Shown here one piece after another: positions 43,240 through 52,171 of a stretch of 64,000 nucleotides of DNA (positions within the stretch are counted from its first letter, which is position 1; every line of letters starts with the position of its first letter). The stretch is from Fibrobacter sp. UWB2 (GTDB taxonomy: Bacteria > Fibrobacterota > Fibrobacteria > Fibrobacterales > Fibrobacteraceae). The notes beneath the pieces were generated by a model. The model saw only the letters and a program-made list of their open reading frames with translations, did not search any database and was not told the DNA's origin. The stretch is taken from positions 310,001 to 374,000 of the forward strand of contig NZ_MWQK01000002.1 in NCBI RefSeq assembly GCF_002210425.1. Direction: 5' to 3'. Made by a program: the position numbers and the translations under genes.

Positions 43240-43554
43240 CTATTTCTTGAAGCGGACTGCCGTTCCGTAGGCAATAATTTCGGCTGCGCCTGCCATAAGG
43301 CAGCTTGTGGCGTAGCGGACATTCACGATGGCGTCTGCGCCAATCATGGTGGCTTCGCGAATCATGCGGTCCGTCGCTTCTTGGCGAGCTTCGCTCATCA
43401 TCTCGGAATATCCTTTGATTTCCCCGCCGATAATAGTCTTGAGCCCGGCGAAAACGTCTCGGACAACGTTCTTTGAAAATACGATGCTCCCCTTGACGAG
43501 CTGGATGGTTTCAATTTCCTTGCCGCTGATAAAGTCTGTGTTGACGATAATCAT
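43240..43554 (-). CDS. YbjQ/UPF0145 heavy-metal-binding-domain protein
   Basis: A 104-residue protein of the YbjQ family. It has the conserved start IIVNTDFISGKEI, the VRDVFAGLKTIIGGEIKGY segment, and the GADAIVNVRYATS element near the end. The family forms pentameric beta-structures; a metal-binding role is suggested by name only. ATG 43554 with GAGGG five bases upstream is preferred to an earlier in-frame start. It converges with the TM2 gene, with stops 4 bases apart. Confidence 0.9.
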   Translation of the reverse strand: MIIVNTDFISGKEIETIQLVKGSIVFSKNVVRDVFAGLKTIIGGEIKGYSEMMSEARQEATDRMIREATMIGADAIVNVRYATSCLMAGAAEIIAYGTAVRFKK

Positions 43555-43633
43555 TGATTCCCTCTTCAAAAAATTTGTCTGATTTTTAATATATACAAAA
43601 AAAGGAAGAAAAAGAACCTTTTAAAAACGAAAA

Positions 43634-43657
43634 CCCCTGCACTTTTACGTGCAGGGG
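43634..43657 (-). terminator. Rho-independent terminator after the outer-membrane protein gene
   Basis: CCCCTGCAC-TTTTAC-GTGCAGGGG, a perfect 9-bp stem; on the minus strand TTTTCGTTTTT follows. It lies 36 bases past the stop of the gene at 43693. Confidence 0.85.
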
Positions 43658-43692
43658 AGGGAGTGTTTTTTGGAGGAGAGAATAGATATGAA

Positions 43693-44631
43693 TTAAAAGA
43701 CGAAGAACAATCCTATATGCGGTGTGATGTTGACTCCTGAGAACAGGTAGTTCATTTTATGGGCATTGGAGTCATTTTCGGTTTCCGTGTAATAAACTCC
43801 TATGCCAAATGCGTTTGTCGTTATGTCTACACCGGCAATTACACCCAACGAGTCGAAAATGTGATAACCGAGAATCAGGTCACCGCCGATGAATGTGTCA
43901 GCGTATGCGGCTCCGTGAGTGTACTTCTTTGAAAATGAGTTGTTCATTTGTACGGCGATGTCTCCTTCGACAACTTTCAGGTCGAGTCCGCAGATGAAGT
44001 GGAAGGCAACGATGAAGTCGTTCGATATTGGAGCCATGCCGAGGCCTACCTTGACATTGAAATCAAGGCCCTTCAAGTCGATTTTTTCCCTAAAATATTC
44101 ATTGTTGAGGTCTCCAACTAAGAAGCCTATGCCGAGTCCGAATACAGAAGAATAGCTGTTTTCTTCTGTTTTGTAGCGGGTCCAGCTGAACTGGTAGCCT
44201 ATAGAACTCCAGTCGTAGCGCTGGGGCTTTATTTTCCAGGTTTCCGATTCGATGGGCAAATAGAAGTTCATACTCTGTATGGTCTTATTTGTCCGTAAGC
44301 GGTTCTTTTTGGACGGTTCGCCGGCTTGTGGCTCGACGATATTTTCTTTCTTCTCAACAGGTGGTTCAACAGCAGGCCTTTCGCTCACTTGAACTTGCTG
44401 GTTCATGTCCTGATAGAATTTCTGGTTGTCGGTATTTGGGATGACTTGGACCTGAGCTGGTGCAACCTGTGGCGCTGCCGGGACAAGCATATACCCACTC
44501 GGGACTTGAGTCACGGGTGTTTCATAGTCATCAAAAGAGGGGATCACTGCAATTGGATCCTCTTGCGCAAACAAAGACACCGTACTACACATAATAACGA
44601 TACCCACAGTTTTGGAAAGTGTCGTAAACAT
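43693..44631 (-). CDS. Outer-membrane beta-barrel-type protein, Pro-rich N-terminal linker
   Basis: A 312-residue protein with a signal peptide (ending SLFAQ). A Pro/Gln/Val-rich region of about 90 residues follows (QVAPAQVQV, AVEPPVEKKEN), then a region of alternating beta strands ending in FFVF. A terminal aromatic residue and strands such as VFGLGIGFLVG, NVKVGLGMAP and FIGGDLILGYHIF fit a small outer-membrane barrel. The linker may span periplasm or bind peptidoglycan. The function is unknown. GAGGAAAAT precedes the ATG. Confidence 0.7.
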   Translation of the reverse strand: MFTTLSKTVGIVIMCSTVSLFAQEDPIAVIPSFDDYETPVTQVPSGYMLVPAAPQVAPAQVQVIPNTDNQKFYQDMNQQVQVSERPAVEPPVEKKENIVEPQAGEPSKKNRLRTNKTIQSMNFYLPIESETWKIKPQRYDWSSIGYQFSWTRYKTEENSYSSVFGLGIGFLVGDLNNEYFREKIDLKGLDFNVKVGLGMAPISNDFIVAFHFICGLDLKVVEGDIAVQMNNSFSKKYTHGAAYADTFIGGDLILGYHIFDSLGVIAGVDITTNAFGIGVYYTETENDSNAHKMNYLFSGVNITPHIGLFFVF

Positions 44632-44835
44632 ATTTTCCTCTTTGCTTAAAAACGTGGTTTTATCATTGCTCCGCTTCTAAATATACCTTGAATCTTACAA
44701 AAAGCTTAGGAAAAGTTTATGGTGGTACTCCAAGATAGAACGGTGGGGTTAAAATGGCGTAAAACTTGACGGATTTCTATAAATAGATTACTTTTTGTGC
44801 AGTAAAACAGATGTTCACTACAAGGCGGCTCGCGT

Positions 44836-47250
44836 ATGGAAAAAAGCCCGAAAAAAAGCGAAAATGTTGAAAACTCCCTCGAATGGGAGCGTTCCCGCTT
44901 GGATAAGGAGCAACTTGAGGCAGTCGAGACGACCGAAGGCTATGTACGTGTGGTAGCTGGGGCGGGGTCAGGCAAGACCCGGACGCTCACGCACCGCTAT
45001 CTGTATCTCGTGAAGGAAATGGGCATTTCGCCTGCGAACATTCTCTGCGTGACGTTCACGAATAAGGCTGCTGCTGAAATGAAAAAGCGCATCCGCTCAA
45101 TTCTGGGTGGCGACGATAGCGGCTACATTTCGACGTTCCACGGCTTTTGCGTGCAGTTCTTGCGCGAAGAAATCCACGTGCTGAATTACCCGAAGGAATT
45201 TATGATTCTGGACGAGGACGACCAAAAGTCGCTTTTGCGTAAGGCGTATGCGGATTTGGGATTCTCGCTCAAGGATTTGAAAATTAGCAGTGTCCTTGAT
45301 TTTGTGGGTGGCCGCAAGGCGAATGATATTGGGTATGTGTCGCTGTTTGCGGAACACTTGGCGGATGAGGAGAATGTATCGGCTGCCGGGAATGCGCCGG
45401 CGGTTGAAAACGAGAAACGCGAGCATCTGGTGGAGCTTGCGGACGAGGCTCCGGACAAGTGGATGGCGGTTTATTACCGCTATCTGTACGAGCAAAAGAA
45501 AAATTACGCGCTCGATTTTGACGATTTGATTCTGGTGACGCTATATATTTTGGAGAATTTTCCGGAAAAGCTCGACAAGTGGCGCAAGCGCATGATGTAC
45601 GTGATGGTCGATGAATACCAGGATATTGACGGGCAACAGTACCGCTTGGCGGATTTGCTTTCGAGCTACCACAAGAACCTGTTTGTGGTGGGCGATCCGG
45701 ACCAGACGATTTATGGCTGGCGCGGTGCCGATATCAATCGCATTTTGGAATTTGACCAATTCCATAAAGGCACGAAGACAATCCTGTTGCAGAACAATTA
45801 CCGCTCGACGCCGAGCATTTTGAAGGTGCCGGACGCGGTTATCAAGAATAACAAGTATAGAATCGAAAAGGTCTTGAAACCGGTTCGTGCAGGTGGCAAG
45901 ACGCCTGTGTTTTACCATGCGAAGAACACTCGCGAAGAAGCGAAATGGATTGTAGAGCGCATCCAGAATGCGGTGCAAAACTCCGTGAAAAATGGCGCGG
46001 GCGGCGTGCATTACAAGGATATTGCGGTCTTGTACCGTATGCATTCGCAGTCGCGTTCTGTCGAAGAGGCTCTGATGTCGGAGTCTATCCCTTACAAGGT
46101 CTATAGCGGGGTTGGCTTTTACCAGCGCAAGGAAATCAAGGATATCATTTGCTATTTGCGAATGCTCGTGTATGCCGATGATTTGTCGTTTATCCGGACG
46201 GTGAATACGCCCAAGCGCCAGTTCGGGCCGAAGAAAATGGCGATTTTGCAGGCGTTTGCGGATACGCGCAAGGTCGGACTTTACGAGGCTCTGCTTGAAA
46301 TTGTGTATGAGGCGGGGCGCTTGAACGATGTGGCGCCTGATGTCACGACGCAGGCGGAACTTTCGTCGGTCGGTAATGACCATCGGAAAATCGATTTTGA
46401 CTGCAAGGAATTCTTGTCGAGAAGCAATGTCGTTGAATACGTGAAGCTGATTGAAAAGTACCGCTCGCGTTATAAGGATATGCGCGTTTCGGAATTGCTT
46501 TCGAAGATGCTTCGCGAGACGAAGTACGAGGAAATGCTTCGCCTGGATGGCGATGAAGACCGCTTGGACAATCTCGCGGAACTCAAGCAGGGGATTCTCG
46601 AATTTGAGAATTACTACGAAGAAGATGCATCGCTGGATGAGTATTTGCAGAACATCGTGCTGTTCACGAATGCCGATGAAGATTCGCAGGAAAAGGATCG
46701 CGTACAGCTCATGACAATCCACAATGCGAAGGGCCTAGAATTCCCGTATGTTTTTGTGTGCGGCTTGAACGAGGGCTTTTTCCCGGTGAAGCGCGTGCAG
46801 AACAAGATTCAGCTCGAAGAAGAGCGCAGGCTTGCGTATGTGGCTTTCACGCGTGCCGAAAATGTGCTATGTCTGAGCGATGCCGAAGATGGCGTGGCAG
46901 GCGAGAGCGGGTCGCGTTATCCGTCGAGATTCTTGCTCGAAATGGACATGGGCGAGCTCGATGTGGCGCGTGGATTCTCGGATGATTTGCTTTTGGCGGC
47001 ACGGGCTTTTATTGCGGAAGCGGACCGCAATCGCGACTTGATGGGCGATTTTGATGAAGACGAGAGTCTTGGCGCGGTAAAGAAAGCGCCTACGGCAGAA
47101 TTTGCGGTAGGCGATCGTGTGGTTCACAAGATTTTTGGAATCGGGACCGTTAGCGGTGTCGATAAAAAGAACTTCTGTTACGAAATTACTTTTGACAAGT
47201 TTGCGACCCCGCGCTCGATTCAGTTCGATTTCCCGCTAGTGCGTGCTTAG
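44836..47250 (+). CDS. UvrD/PcrA-family DNA helicase
   Basis: An 804-residue superfamily 1A helicase. The Q-motif-like region near LDKEQLEAV is followed by Walker A AGAGSGKT (41-48), motif Ia with VTFTNKAAAEMKKR, motif II VMVDEYQDID, motif III VVGDPDQTIYGWRGAD, motif IV NYRST, motif V TIHNAKGLEFPYVFVCGL and motif VI RRLAYVAFTRA. The final 50 residues form the small Tudor-like domain of PcrA (VGDRVVHKIFGIGTV). It unwinds DNA 3' to 5' in repair or replication restart. The 204-base gap upstream shows nothing else. Confidence 0.94.
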   Translation: MEKSPKKSENVENSLEWERSRLDKEQLEAVETTEGYVRVVAGAGSGKTRTLTHRYLYLVKEMGISPANILCVTFTNKAAAEMKKRIRSILGGDDSGYISTFHGFCVQFLREEIHVLNYPKEFMILDEDDQKSLLRKAYADLGFSLKDLKISSVLDFVGGRKANDIGYVSLFAEHLADEENVSAAGNAPAVENEKREHLVELADEAPDKWMAVYYRYLYEQKKNYALDFDDLILVTLYILENFPEKLDKWRKRMMYVMVDEYQDIDGQQYRLADLLSSYHKNLFVVGDPDQTIYGWRGADINRILEFDQFHKGTKTILLQNNYRSTPSILKVPDAVIKNNKYRIEKVLKPVRAGGKTPVFYHAKNTREEAKWIVERIQNAVQNSVKNGAGGVHYKDIAVLYRMHSQSRSVEEALMSESIPYKVYSGVGFYQRKEIKDIICYLRMLVYADDLSFIRTVNTPKRQFGPKKMAILQAFADTRKVGLYEALLEIVYEAGRLNDVAPDVTTQAELSSVGNDHRKIDFDCKEFLSRSNVVEYVKLIEKYRSRYKDMRVSELLSKMLRETKYEEMLRLDGDEDRLDNLAELKQGILEFENYYEEDASLDEYLQNIVLFTNADEDSQEKDRVQLMTIHNAKGLEFPYVFVCGLNEGFFPVKRVQNKIQLEEERRLAYVAFTRAENVLCLSDAEDGVAGESGSRYPSRFLLEMDMGELDVARGFSDDLLLAARAFIAEADRNRDLMGDFDEDESLGAVKKAPTAEFAVGDRVVHKIFGIGTVSGVDKKNFCYEITFDKFATPRSIQFDFPLVRA

Positions 47251-47255
47251 CTCTT

Positions 47256-48386
47256 TTATCGTCTGCTTCTTTGGAAGTTGTTTTCAGGACGCTCGTAACG
47301 CATCGGCTTGAGCTGCTTGATGACGTCACGGAGTTCCTTGGGGAGCGGGCAATCAAAAACTTTATGTTCGCCTTGCCAATCGAATTCCAAGCGGCAGCTG
47401 TGCAAGAATAAGCGGTTCAGTCCGAACAGCTTTTTGACTTCGCGGTTGAGCGCGAAGTCGCCGTAACGCGTATCGCCGAGAAGCGGATGCCCGATGCTTG
47501 CGAAGTGGGCGCGAATCTGGTGCATGCGACCGGTTTCGAGCTTGATTTTCACGAGATCGTAGCCTTCGTAATGCTGCTTGACGCGGTAATGCGTGATAGC
47601 CTTCTGTGCATTTTCGTCATCTTGGCTGACGAGCATCTTGCTGCCCTTGGCGCTGTCTGTGCGCAAAAGCGATTCGCTGATGGTGCCGCGGTCTTTCTTG
47701 AGGTTGCCTTTGACGAGTGCAAAGTAGAATTTATCTACGACATGTTCGCGAATCATGCGGGTGAAGTCACGGAGCGTGTCGCCGTGGAGTGCGGCGATGA
47801 TGAGGCCGGAAGTTTCTTGATCGAGGCGGTGGGCGATGGTCGGCTTGAAATCGAGACCTTCGTTACGTCCCCATTCCCAGAGGTATTCTACGAGGCTTTC
47901 GCCTGGGCGCGTGCCGCTGCCCGGCTGGCTTGCGAGTCCCGAGGGCTTGTTCACAATCACGTAATCTTCGGTTTGCACGACGAGGTCGAGCTCGTGAGCG
48001 CCCCAGTGTGCTTGCTTTTCGGCGCCTGTGAGGTGGCGGCCCCAGGTGGACTTGTTCTTGGCAAATCCTGTTGCGCTTTTTGCATCGGGGCGTTGCGGGG
48101 TGTCCCCGCTCGAAGGGGTAGCGGGAGCCGCTTCGGCGGCGGAAGCGAGGGGAAGGCTTTCCCCTTTTTGGTCGTCGTCACTTACCGACTTGAAGTTCTC
48201 GTAAATGTTGACCACGTCGCCTTCGACGAGCATCTGGTTTGCCTTGCCGACAACGCCGTTTACACGGACTTTCTTTTTGCGGATGACAGCGAAGAACACC
48301 GAGAGCGATTCTTCGGGGAATGCCTTGCGGAGGAAACGGTCAAGGCGCATGTTTGCAAAATTGCGATCGATAGTACGTGTAATCAT
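47256..48386 (-). CDS. RluD/RluC-family pseudouridine synthase with repeat-derived linker
   Basis: A 376-residue enzyme making pseudouridine in rRNA. An S4 RNA-binding domain (residues about 14-65, MRLDRFLRKAF and KVRVNGVVGKANQML) and the catalytic domain (from about 130: VIVNKPSGLASQPG, HRLDQETSGLIIAA with the catalytic Asp, and the late RMHQIRAHFASIGHPLLGD) are normal. Between them, residues about 72-101 form an extra Ala/Pro/Gly/Ser-rich linker. That linker is encoded by a copy of the GC-rich dispersed repeat, so the repeat was inserted in frame. The specific target base is not known. Confidence 0.92.
   Translation of the reverse strand: MITRTIDRNFANMRLDRFLRKAFPEESLSVFFAVIRKKKVRVNGVVGKANQMLVEGDVVNIYENFKSVSDDDQKGESLPLASAAEAAPATPSSGDTPQRPDAKSATGFAKNKSTWGRHLTGAEKQAHWGAHELDLVVQTEDYVIVNKPSGLASQPGSGTRPGESLVEYLWEWGRNEGLDFKPTIAHRLDQETSGLIIAALHGDTLRDFTRMIREHVVDKFYFALVKGNLKKDRGTISESLLRTDSAKGSKMLVSQDDENAQKAITHYRVKQHYEGYDLVKIKLETGRMHQIRAHFASIGHPLLGDTRYGDFALNREVKKLFGLNRLFLHSCRLEFDWQGEHKVFDCPLPKELRDVIKQLKPMRYERPENNFQRSRR
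48086..48172. repeat. GC-rich dispersed repeat, copy 2, inside the pseudouridine synthase gene
   Basis: Starts with CGGGGCGTTGCGGGG as at 10812 and ends with AGGGGAA-GGCT-TTCCCCT (48148-48165). The loop GGCT is kept, while one arm pair changes from G-C to A-T relative to copy 1. It is read in frame as a protein linker. Confidence 0.65.
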
Positions 48387-48407
48387 TTTTAGTTACTAGT
48401 TAATGGT

Positions 48408-50063
48408 TTACTTGCATTTTTTGGCGTAGTGTGCAAGTCGTACGCCGTCTGCGGCACTGGTGACGATTCCGCCTGCGTAGCCAGCTCCTTCGCCGAGGAC
48501 GAAGAGCCCTTGGGTGTTTACGCTTTCGAGTGTTTCGTTGTTGCGCGTGATGCGGAGCGGCGAGCTAGTGCGCGTTTCGGGGGCGACAATCAGGCCTTCG
48601 TTGATGAATCCCGGAATTTTGCGGTCAAAATTTTGGAAGCCTTCGGCGAGACTTTGGCATATCGTCTTGTCCATCCAATCCCACAGATTGCTTGGCACGA
48701 GTCCGCAAGGGTAGGTGGTTTTGGGGAGCGTTTTGTCTTCGCGGTGGGCGAGGAAGTTCTTGATCGTTTGCGCGGGAGCGGCGTAAACTTTTCCGCCGAC
48801 GTTGTAGGCGTCTGTTTCGATTTTTCGTTGCAAGTCGAGACCGCCAAAAAGCGAACCGCTTGAAGGAATGTCAAAGCCTTCGGCGCCTGCTGTAATCGGG
48901 ACGGCGATGGCTCCGTTCGCGAATGCACCATTGCGGCGGCTGTAGCTCATGCCGTTTGTTGCAAGCGTTCCCGGTTCCGAGGCACATGGCACAAGGACTC
49001 CGCCGGGGCACATGCAAAAGCTGTAGGCGCTCGAAGTCTTGTTGATTGTCGGCGTGGCGAGGAAATATTCGGCGGCTCCAGTGAGTCTTGTATCTACGTT
49101 CAGTCCGAGCTGTCGCATGTTGATGAGCGATTGTGGGTGTTCGACGCGGACGCCCATGGCGAACGCCTTGCTTTCGAGAGTCACGCCGCGAGCGTGGAGC
49201 ATCTCGTAAACGCTACGAGCGGAATGCCCGACTGCAAGGACCAGCGCTTCGCACGGTTGCCAATGCGATTCCGCGATCCCTGCGCCCGCACTTGTCATTC
49301 CCGCGCATGCGGGAATCTCCCTTAGCTTGATCGCGCAAATGCGACCATCTTTGATTTCAATATCTTCAAGGCTCGTGTTGAAATGAATATGCCCGCCGAG
49401 GCGGACAATCTCGGCGCGGACTTGACGCAACATGAGTACGAGTTTGTCTGTGCCGATGTGCGGCTTTGCAAACGTGACAACGCTTTCGTCAACGCCAAAG
49501 TCTACCATGTCCTTGAGTACGGTTTCGCTGAACAGGTTGCGGCTACGGGTGTTGAGCTTGCCATCGCTGAATGCGCCTGCTCCACCTTCACCAAATAACA
49601 CGTTGCTGTAGGCGTTGAACTTGCGGTCTACAAAGAATTTGCGGATGTCGCGAAAACGTTCTTCAACTTGCTTACCTTGTTCGTAAATGTCGACAGAGAA
49701 CCCTTTGCGCAAAAGATGTAGCGCAGCCCAAAGACCGCTAGGCCCTGCTCCAATGACATCCACGTGGCTAGCCATCGCTACAGTGTCTTTTAACGGTTCT
49801 GCATCGAGGCTGCGAATCTCGCGTTTGGATTCGATGAGCCCGCGGGCGTTGTTCCCCGTAGCACGGACTTTGCGCTTCAGGTCGAAAACGACATTGTAAG
49901 ACCAGTGCAAGTCGCCTTTGCGTCTGGAGTCTAGCGAAAAGCGTTCGACTTCGAGATTGAAGATTTCTTCGGGGTTCACTCGGAGCGTCTTGGCGAGCGC
50001 AAGACGGACTTCGCCTTTTTTTTCAAGGGCGACAGCGAGTTCTCTGTAGCGATATGTAAACAT
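48408..50063 (-). CDS. FAD-dependent oxidoreductase (COG2509-like) with in-frame repeat
   Basis: A 551-residue flavoprotein. After an N-terminal domain of about 95 residues comes the FAD dinucleotide-binding loop DVIGAGPSGLWAALHLL and the YEQGKQVEERFRDI strand. Then GEGGAGAFSDGKLNTRSRN is a hallmark of the uncharacterised FAD-dependent dehydrogenases. GLFVLGEGAGYAGGIVTSAADG ends the protein. Residues near 247-257 read REIPACAGMT, the translation of a dispersed inverted repeat inserted in frame (49294-49321). The start ATG 50063 is preferred to the GTG at 50072. The substrate is unknown. Confidence 0.82.
   Translation of the reverse strand: MFTYRYRELAVALEKKGEVRLALAKTLRVNPEEIFNLEVERFSLDSRRKGDLHWSYNVVFDLKRKVRATGNNARGLIESKREIRSLDAEPLKDTVAMASHVDVIGAGPSGLWAALHLLRKGFSVDIYEQGKQVEERFRDIRKFFVDRKFNAYSNVLFGEGGAGAFSDGKLNTRSRNLFSETVLKDMVDFGVDESVVTFAKPHIGTDKLVLMLRQVRAEIVRLGGHIHFNTSLEDIEIKDGRICAIKLREIPACAGMTSAGAGIAESHWQPCEALVLAVGHSARSVYEMLHARGVTLESKAFAMGVRVEHPQSLINMRQLGLNVDTRLTGAAEYFLATPTINKTSSAYSFCMCPGGVLVPCASEPGTLATNGMSYSRRNGAFANGAIAVPITAGAEGFDIPSSGSLFGGLDLQRKIETDAYNVGGKVYAAPAQTIKNFLAHREDKTLPKTTYPCGLVPSNLWDWMDKTICQSLAEGFQNFDRKIPGFINEGLIVAPETRTSSPLRITRNNETLESVNTQGLFVLGEGAGYAGGIVTSAADGVRLAHYAKKCK
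49294..49321. repeat. GTCATTCCCG-type inverted repeat inside the FAD oxidoreductase gene
   Basis: GTCATTCCCGCG followed by CATGCGGGAATCTCCC; the arms ATTCCCGC and GCGGGAAT pair exactly. The repeat family is also at 12516, 20567 and 53866. It translates in frame as IPACAGMT. Confidence 0.7.
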
Positions 50064-50168
50064 GTATGCCACAAATTTAGAAATATGGCAAAAAAATAGT
50101 TTTTTGGACTTGAGATAGTGGTTTACATTTTTTTATAATTGTGAAAACCCTAAAAATGGTAGTGATAT

Positions 50169-51653
50169 ATGTTTAAAGTTGGTTTTGATAACGATGCTTA
50201 TCTAAAAACTCAATCTGAAAAAATTCAAGAACGTATCTCTAAATTTGGTGGAAAACTTTATCTTGAATTTGGTGGTAAACTTTTTGATGACCATCACGCA
50301 AGCCGCGTTTTGCCGGGCTTTGCTCCTGACTCCAAAATTCGCATGCTCGAAAAGCTCAAGGATAAGGCCGAAGTCATCATCGCCATCAATGCTGGCGACA
50401 TCGAAAAGAACAAGGTTCGTGGCGACCTCGGCATTACCTACGATCAGGACGTTCTTCGCCTGATTGACGCTTTCCGCGGTTATGGTCTTTATGTGAGCAG
50501 TGTGGTGCTGACCCGCTGGCAAGAACAGCCGAGCGCAGTTGCTTACCAGAAAAAGCTCGAAGGCCTCGGACTCAAGGTCTATCGCCATTATCCGATTGCC
50601 GGTTATCCGAGCAACATCCCGCTCGTGGTGAGCGATGATGGTTATGGCAAGAATGAATTTGTTGAAACTTCTCGCGAACTCGTGGTGGTGACCGCTCCGG
50701 GTCCGGGTAGTGGAAAGATGGCTGTCTGCCTCTCGCAAATTTATCATGAAAACAAGCGCGGTGTCAAGGCTGGCTATGCCAAGTTTGAAACGTTCCCGAT
50801 TTGGAACATCCCGCTCAAGCACCCGGTCAACCTCGCTTACGAAGCTGCAACGGCTGACTTGAACGACGTGAACATGATTGACCCGTTCCACTTGGAAGCT
50901 TACGGCAAAACGACGATTAACTACAATCGCGATGTCGAAATCTTCCCGGTGCTGAACGCTCTCTTCACCCGCATTTTGGGACAGTCTCCGTATAAGTCTC
51001 CGACGGACATGGGCGTGAACATGGCTGGCAACTGCATTGTTGACGATGCCGCTGTTTGCGAAGCCGCCAATGCTGAAATCATTCGCCGTTACTACAATAC
51101 TTTGTGCCAAGTCCGCAAGGGCAATGCCGAAAAGGATCAAGTCTACAAGCTTGAACTTGTGATGGAACAGGCTCACATCAGCGCTAAGGACCGCAAGGTT
51201 GCTGTCGCCGCTGTGGCAAAGGCTGAAGAAACGAACGGTCCGGCAGTCGCTATTGAATTGAACGATGGCACGATCATTACGGGTAAGACTTCTTCGCTTC
51301 TTGGTGCTTCTTCTGCTATGTTGCTCGATTCTCTCAAGCACTTGGCTGGCATTCCGGACGAAGTCCGCTTGCTCTCTCCGATGGTGATTGAACCGATTCA
51401 GAACCTCAAGACCAAGCAGCTCGGCCATAAGAACCCGCGCCTCCACATGGACGAAGTCCTCGTGGCTCTCTCCGTTTGCGCTCTGACGGATTACAATGCA
51501 AAGATTGCGCTCGAAAAACTCCCGGAACTCCGCCATTGCGAAGTCCACTCCAGCGTGATTCTTTCGCAGGTTGACGTTGGTGTGTTCCGCCGCCTCGGTG
51601 TGAACCTCACGTCTGAACCGAATTACCAGACAAGTAAATTATATCATGGCTAG
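50169..51653 (+). CDS. DUF1846 family protein
   Basis: A 494-residue soluble protein. The opening MFKVGFDNDAYLKTQSEKIQ, then LYLEFGGKLFDDHHASRVLP, and TAPGPGSGKMAVCLSQIYHE (a P-loop-like segment) are characteristic of DUF1846 proteins. These are about 500 residues and of unsettled biochemical function; structural relatives suggest a nucleotide-binding enzyme. It is well conserved across anaerobes. It stands alone, followed by a terminator and the DUF1232 gene. Confidence 0.93.
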   Translation: MFKVGFDNDAYLKTQSEKIQERISKFGGKLYLEFGGKLFDDHHASRVLPGFAPDSKIRMLEKLKDKAEVIIAINAGDIEKNKVRGDLGITYDQDVLRLIDAFRGYGLYVSSVVLTRWQEQPSAVAYQKKLEGLGLKVYRHYPIAGYPSNIPLVVSDDGYGKNEFVETSRELVVVTAPGPGSGKMAVCLSQIYHENKRGVKAGYAKFETFPIWNIPLKHPVNLAYEAATADLNDVNMIDPFHLEAYGKTTINYNRDVEIFPVLNALFTRILGQSPYKSPTDMGVNMAGNCIVDDAAVCEAANAEIIRRYYNTLCQVRKGNAEKDQVYKLELVMEQAHISAKDRKVAVAAVAKAEETNGPAVAIELNDGTIITGKTSSLLGASSAMLLDSLKHLAGIPDEVRLLSPMVIEPIQNLKTKQLGHKNPRLHMDEVLVALSVCALTDYNAKIALEKLPELRHCEVHSSVILSQVDVGVFRRLGVNLTSEPNYQTSKLYHG

Positions 51654-51692
51654 GAACGTTCGCTAAACGGCGCAAATAGCAGATACTTTTAG

Positions 51693-51726
51693 AAAAAGAT
51701 TATCGAGAAATCGGTAGTCTTTTTCT
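51693..51726 (+). terminator. Rho-independent terminator of the DUF1846 gene
   Basis: AGATTATCGA-GAAA-TCGGTAGTCT (two G-U pairs) flanked by AAAA and TTTTTC. GAAA is a stable tetraloop. It is 40 bases past the stop. Confidence 0.8.
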
Positions 51727-51774
51727 TTTTGTTTGTATATTTAAAAAGTAATTTGATTAGAAGGATTGGTTTGA

Positions 51775-52167
51775 ATGGCTAATGGTAAAGTTTACGATGA
51801 TGTTGAAGTTCACGATATGAACGATATGCATCGTGAAAGGAAAACTGTGAAAACGGGGGATGAACAGAATGGCGCTCCCGTTGTCTGGAAAGCGCTTTCT
51901 GTGATTATCGCTATGCTTGCGGTGGTTTACGATTTATCTCCGATTGATGCGGTCCCGGATACGATTCCGCTGTTTGGCTGGCTTGATGATGTGGGCTTTA
52001 CGGTGATGGCTGCTCTCAACGCTTATCAGCAATTTGCCAAAGACCAAAATTCCATGGTTGTTCGCCTGGCGAAGTACGTCAAGTGGATGATGGTGGCTTT
52101 TATTGTGCTGGCGGGTGTTGCTGTTGGCGGTCTTATAACAGCTATTATCGCGCTCGTTACGCGCTAA
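51775..52167 (+). CDS. DUF1232 (YkvA-type) membrane protein
   Basis: A 130-residue protein. YDLSPIDAVPDTIPLFGWLDD followed by VGF is the full DUF1232 signature, in which a hydrophobic helix pair surrounds an SPIDxxPD motif. Two further hydrophobic segments follow (WMMVAFIVLAGVAVGGLITA). The N-terminal 35 residues are polar. The family's function is unknown. It converges with pdxT, with stops 4 bases apart. Confidence 0.92.
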   Translation: MANGKVYDDVEVHDMNDMHRERKTVKTGDEQNGAPVVWKALSVIIAMLAVVYDLSPIDAVPDTIPLFGWLDDVGFTVMAALNAYQQFAKDQNSMVVRLAKYVKWMMVAFIVLAGVAVGGLITAIIALVTR

Positions 52168-52171
52168 TTAT

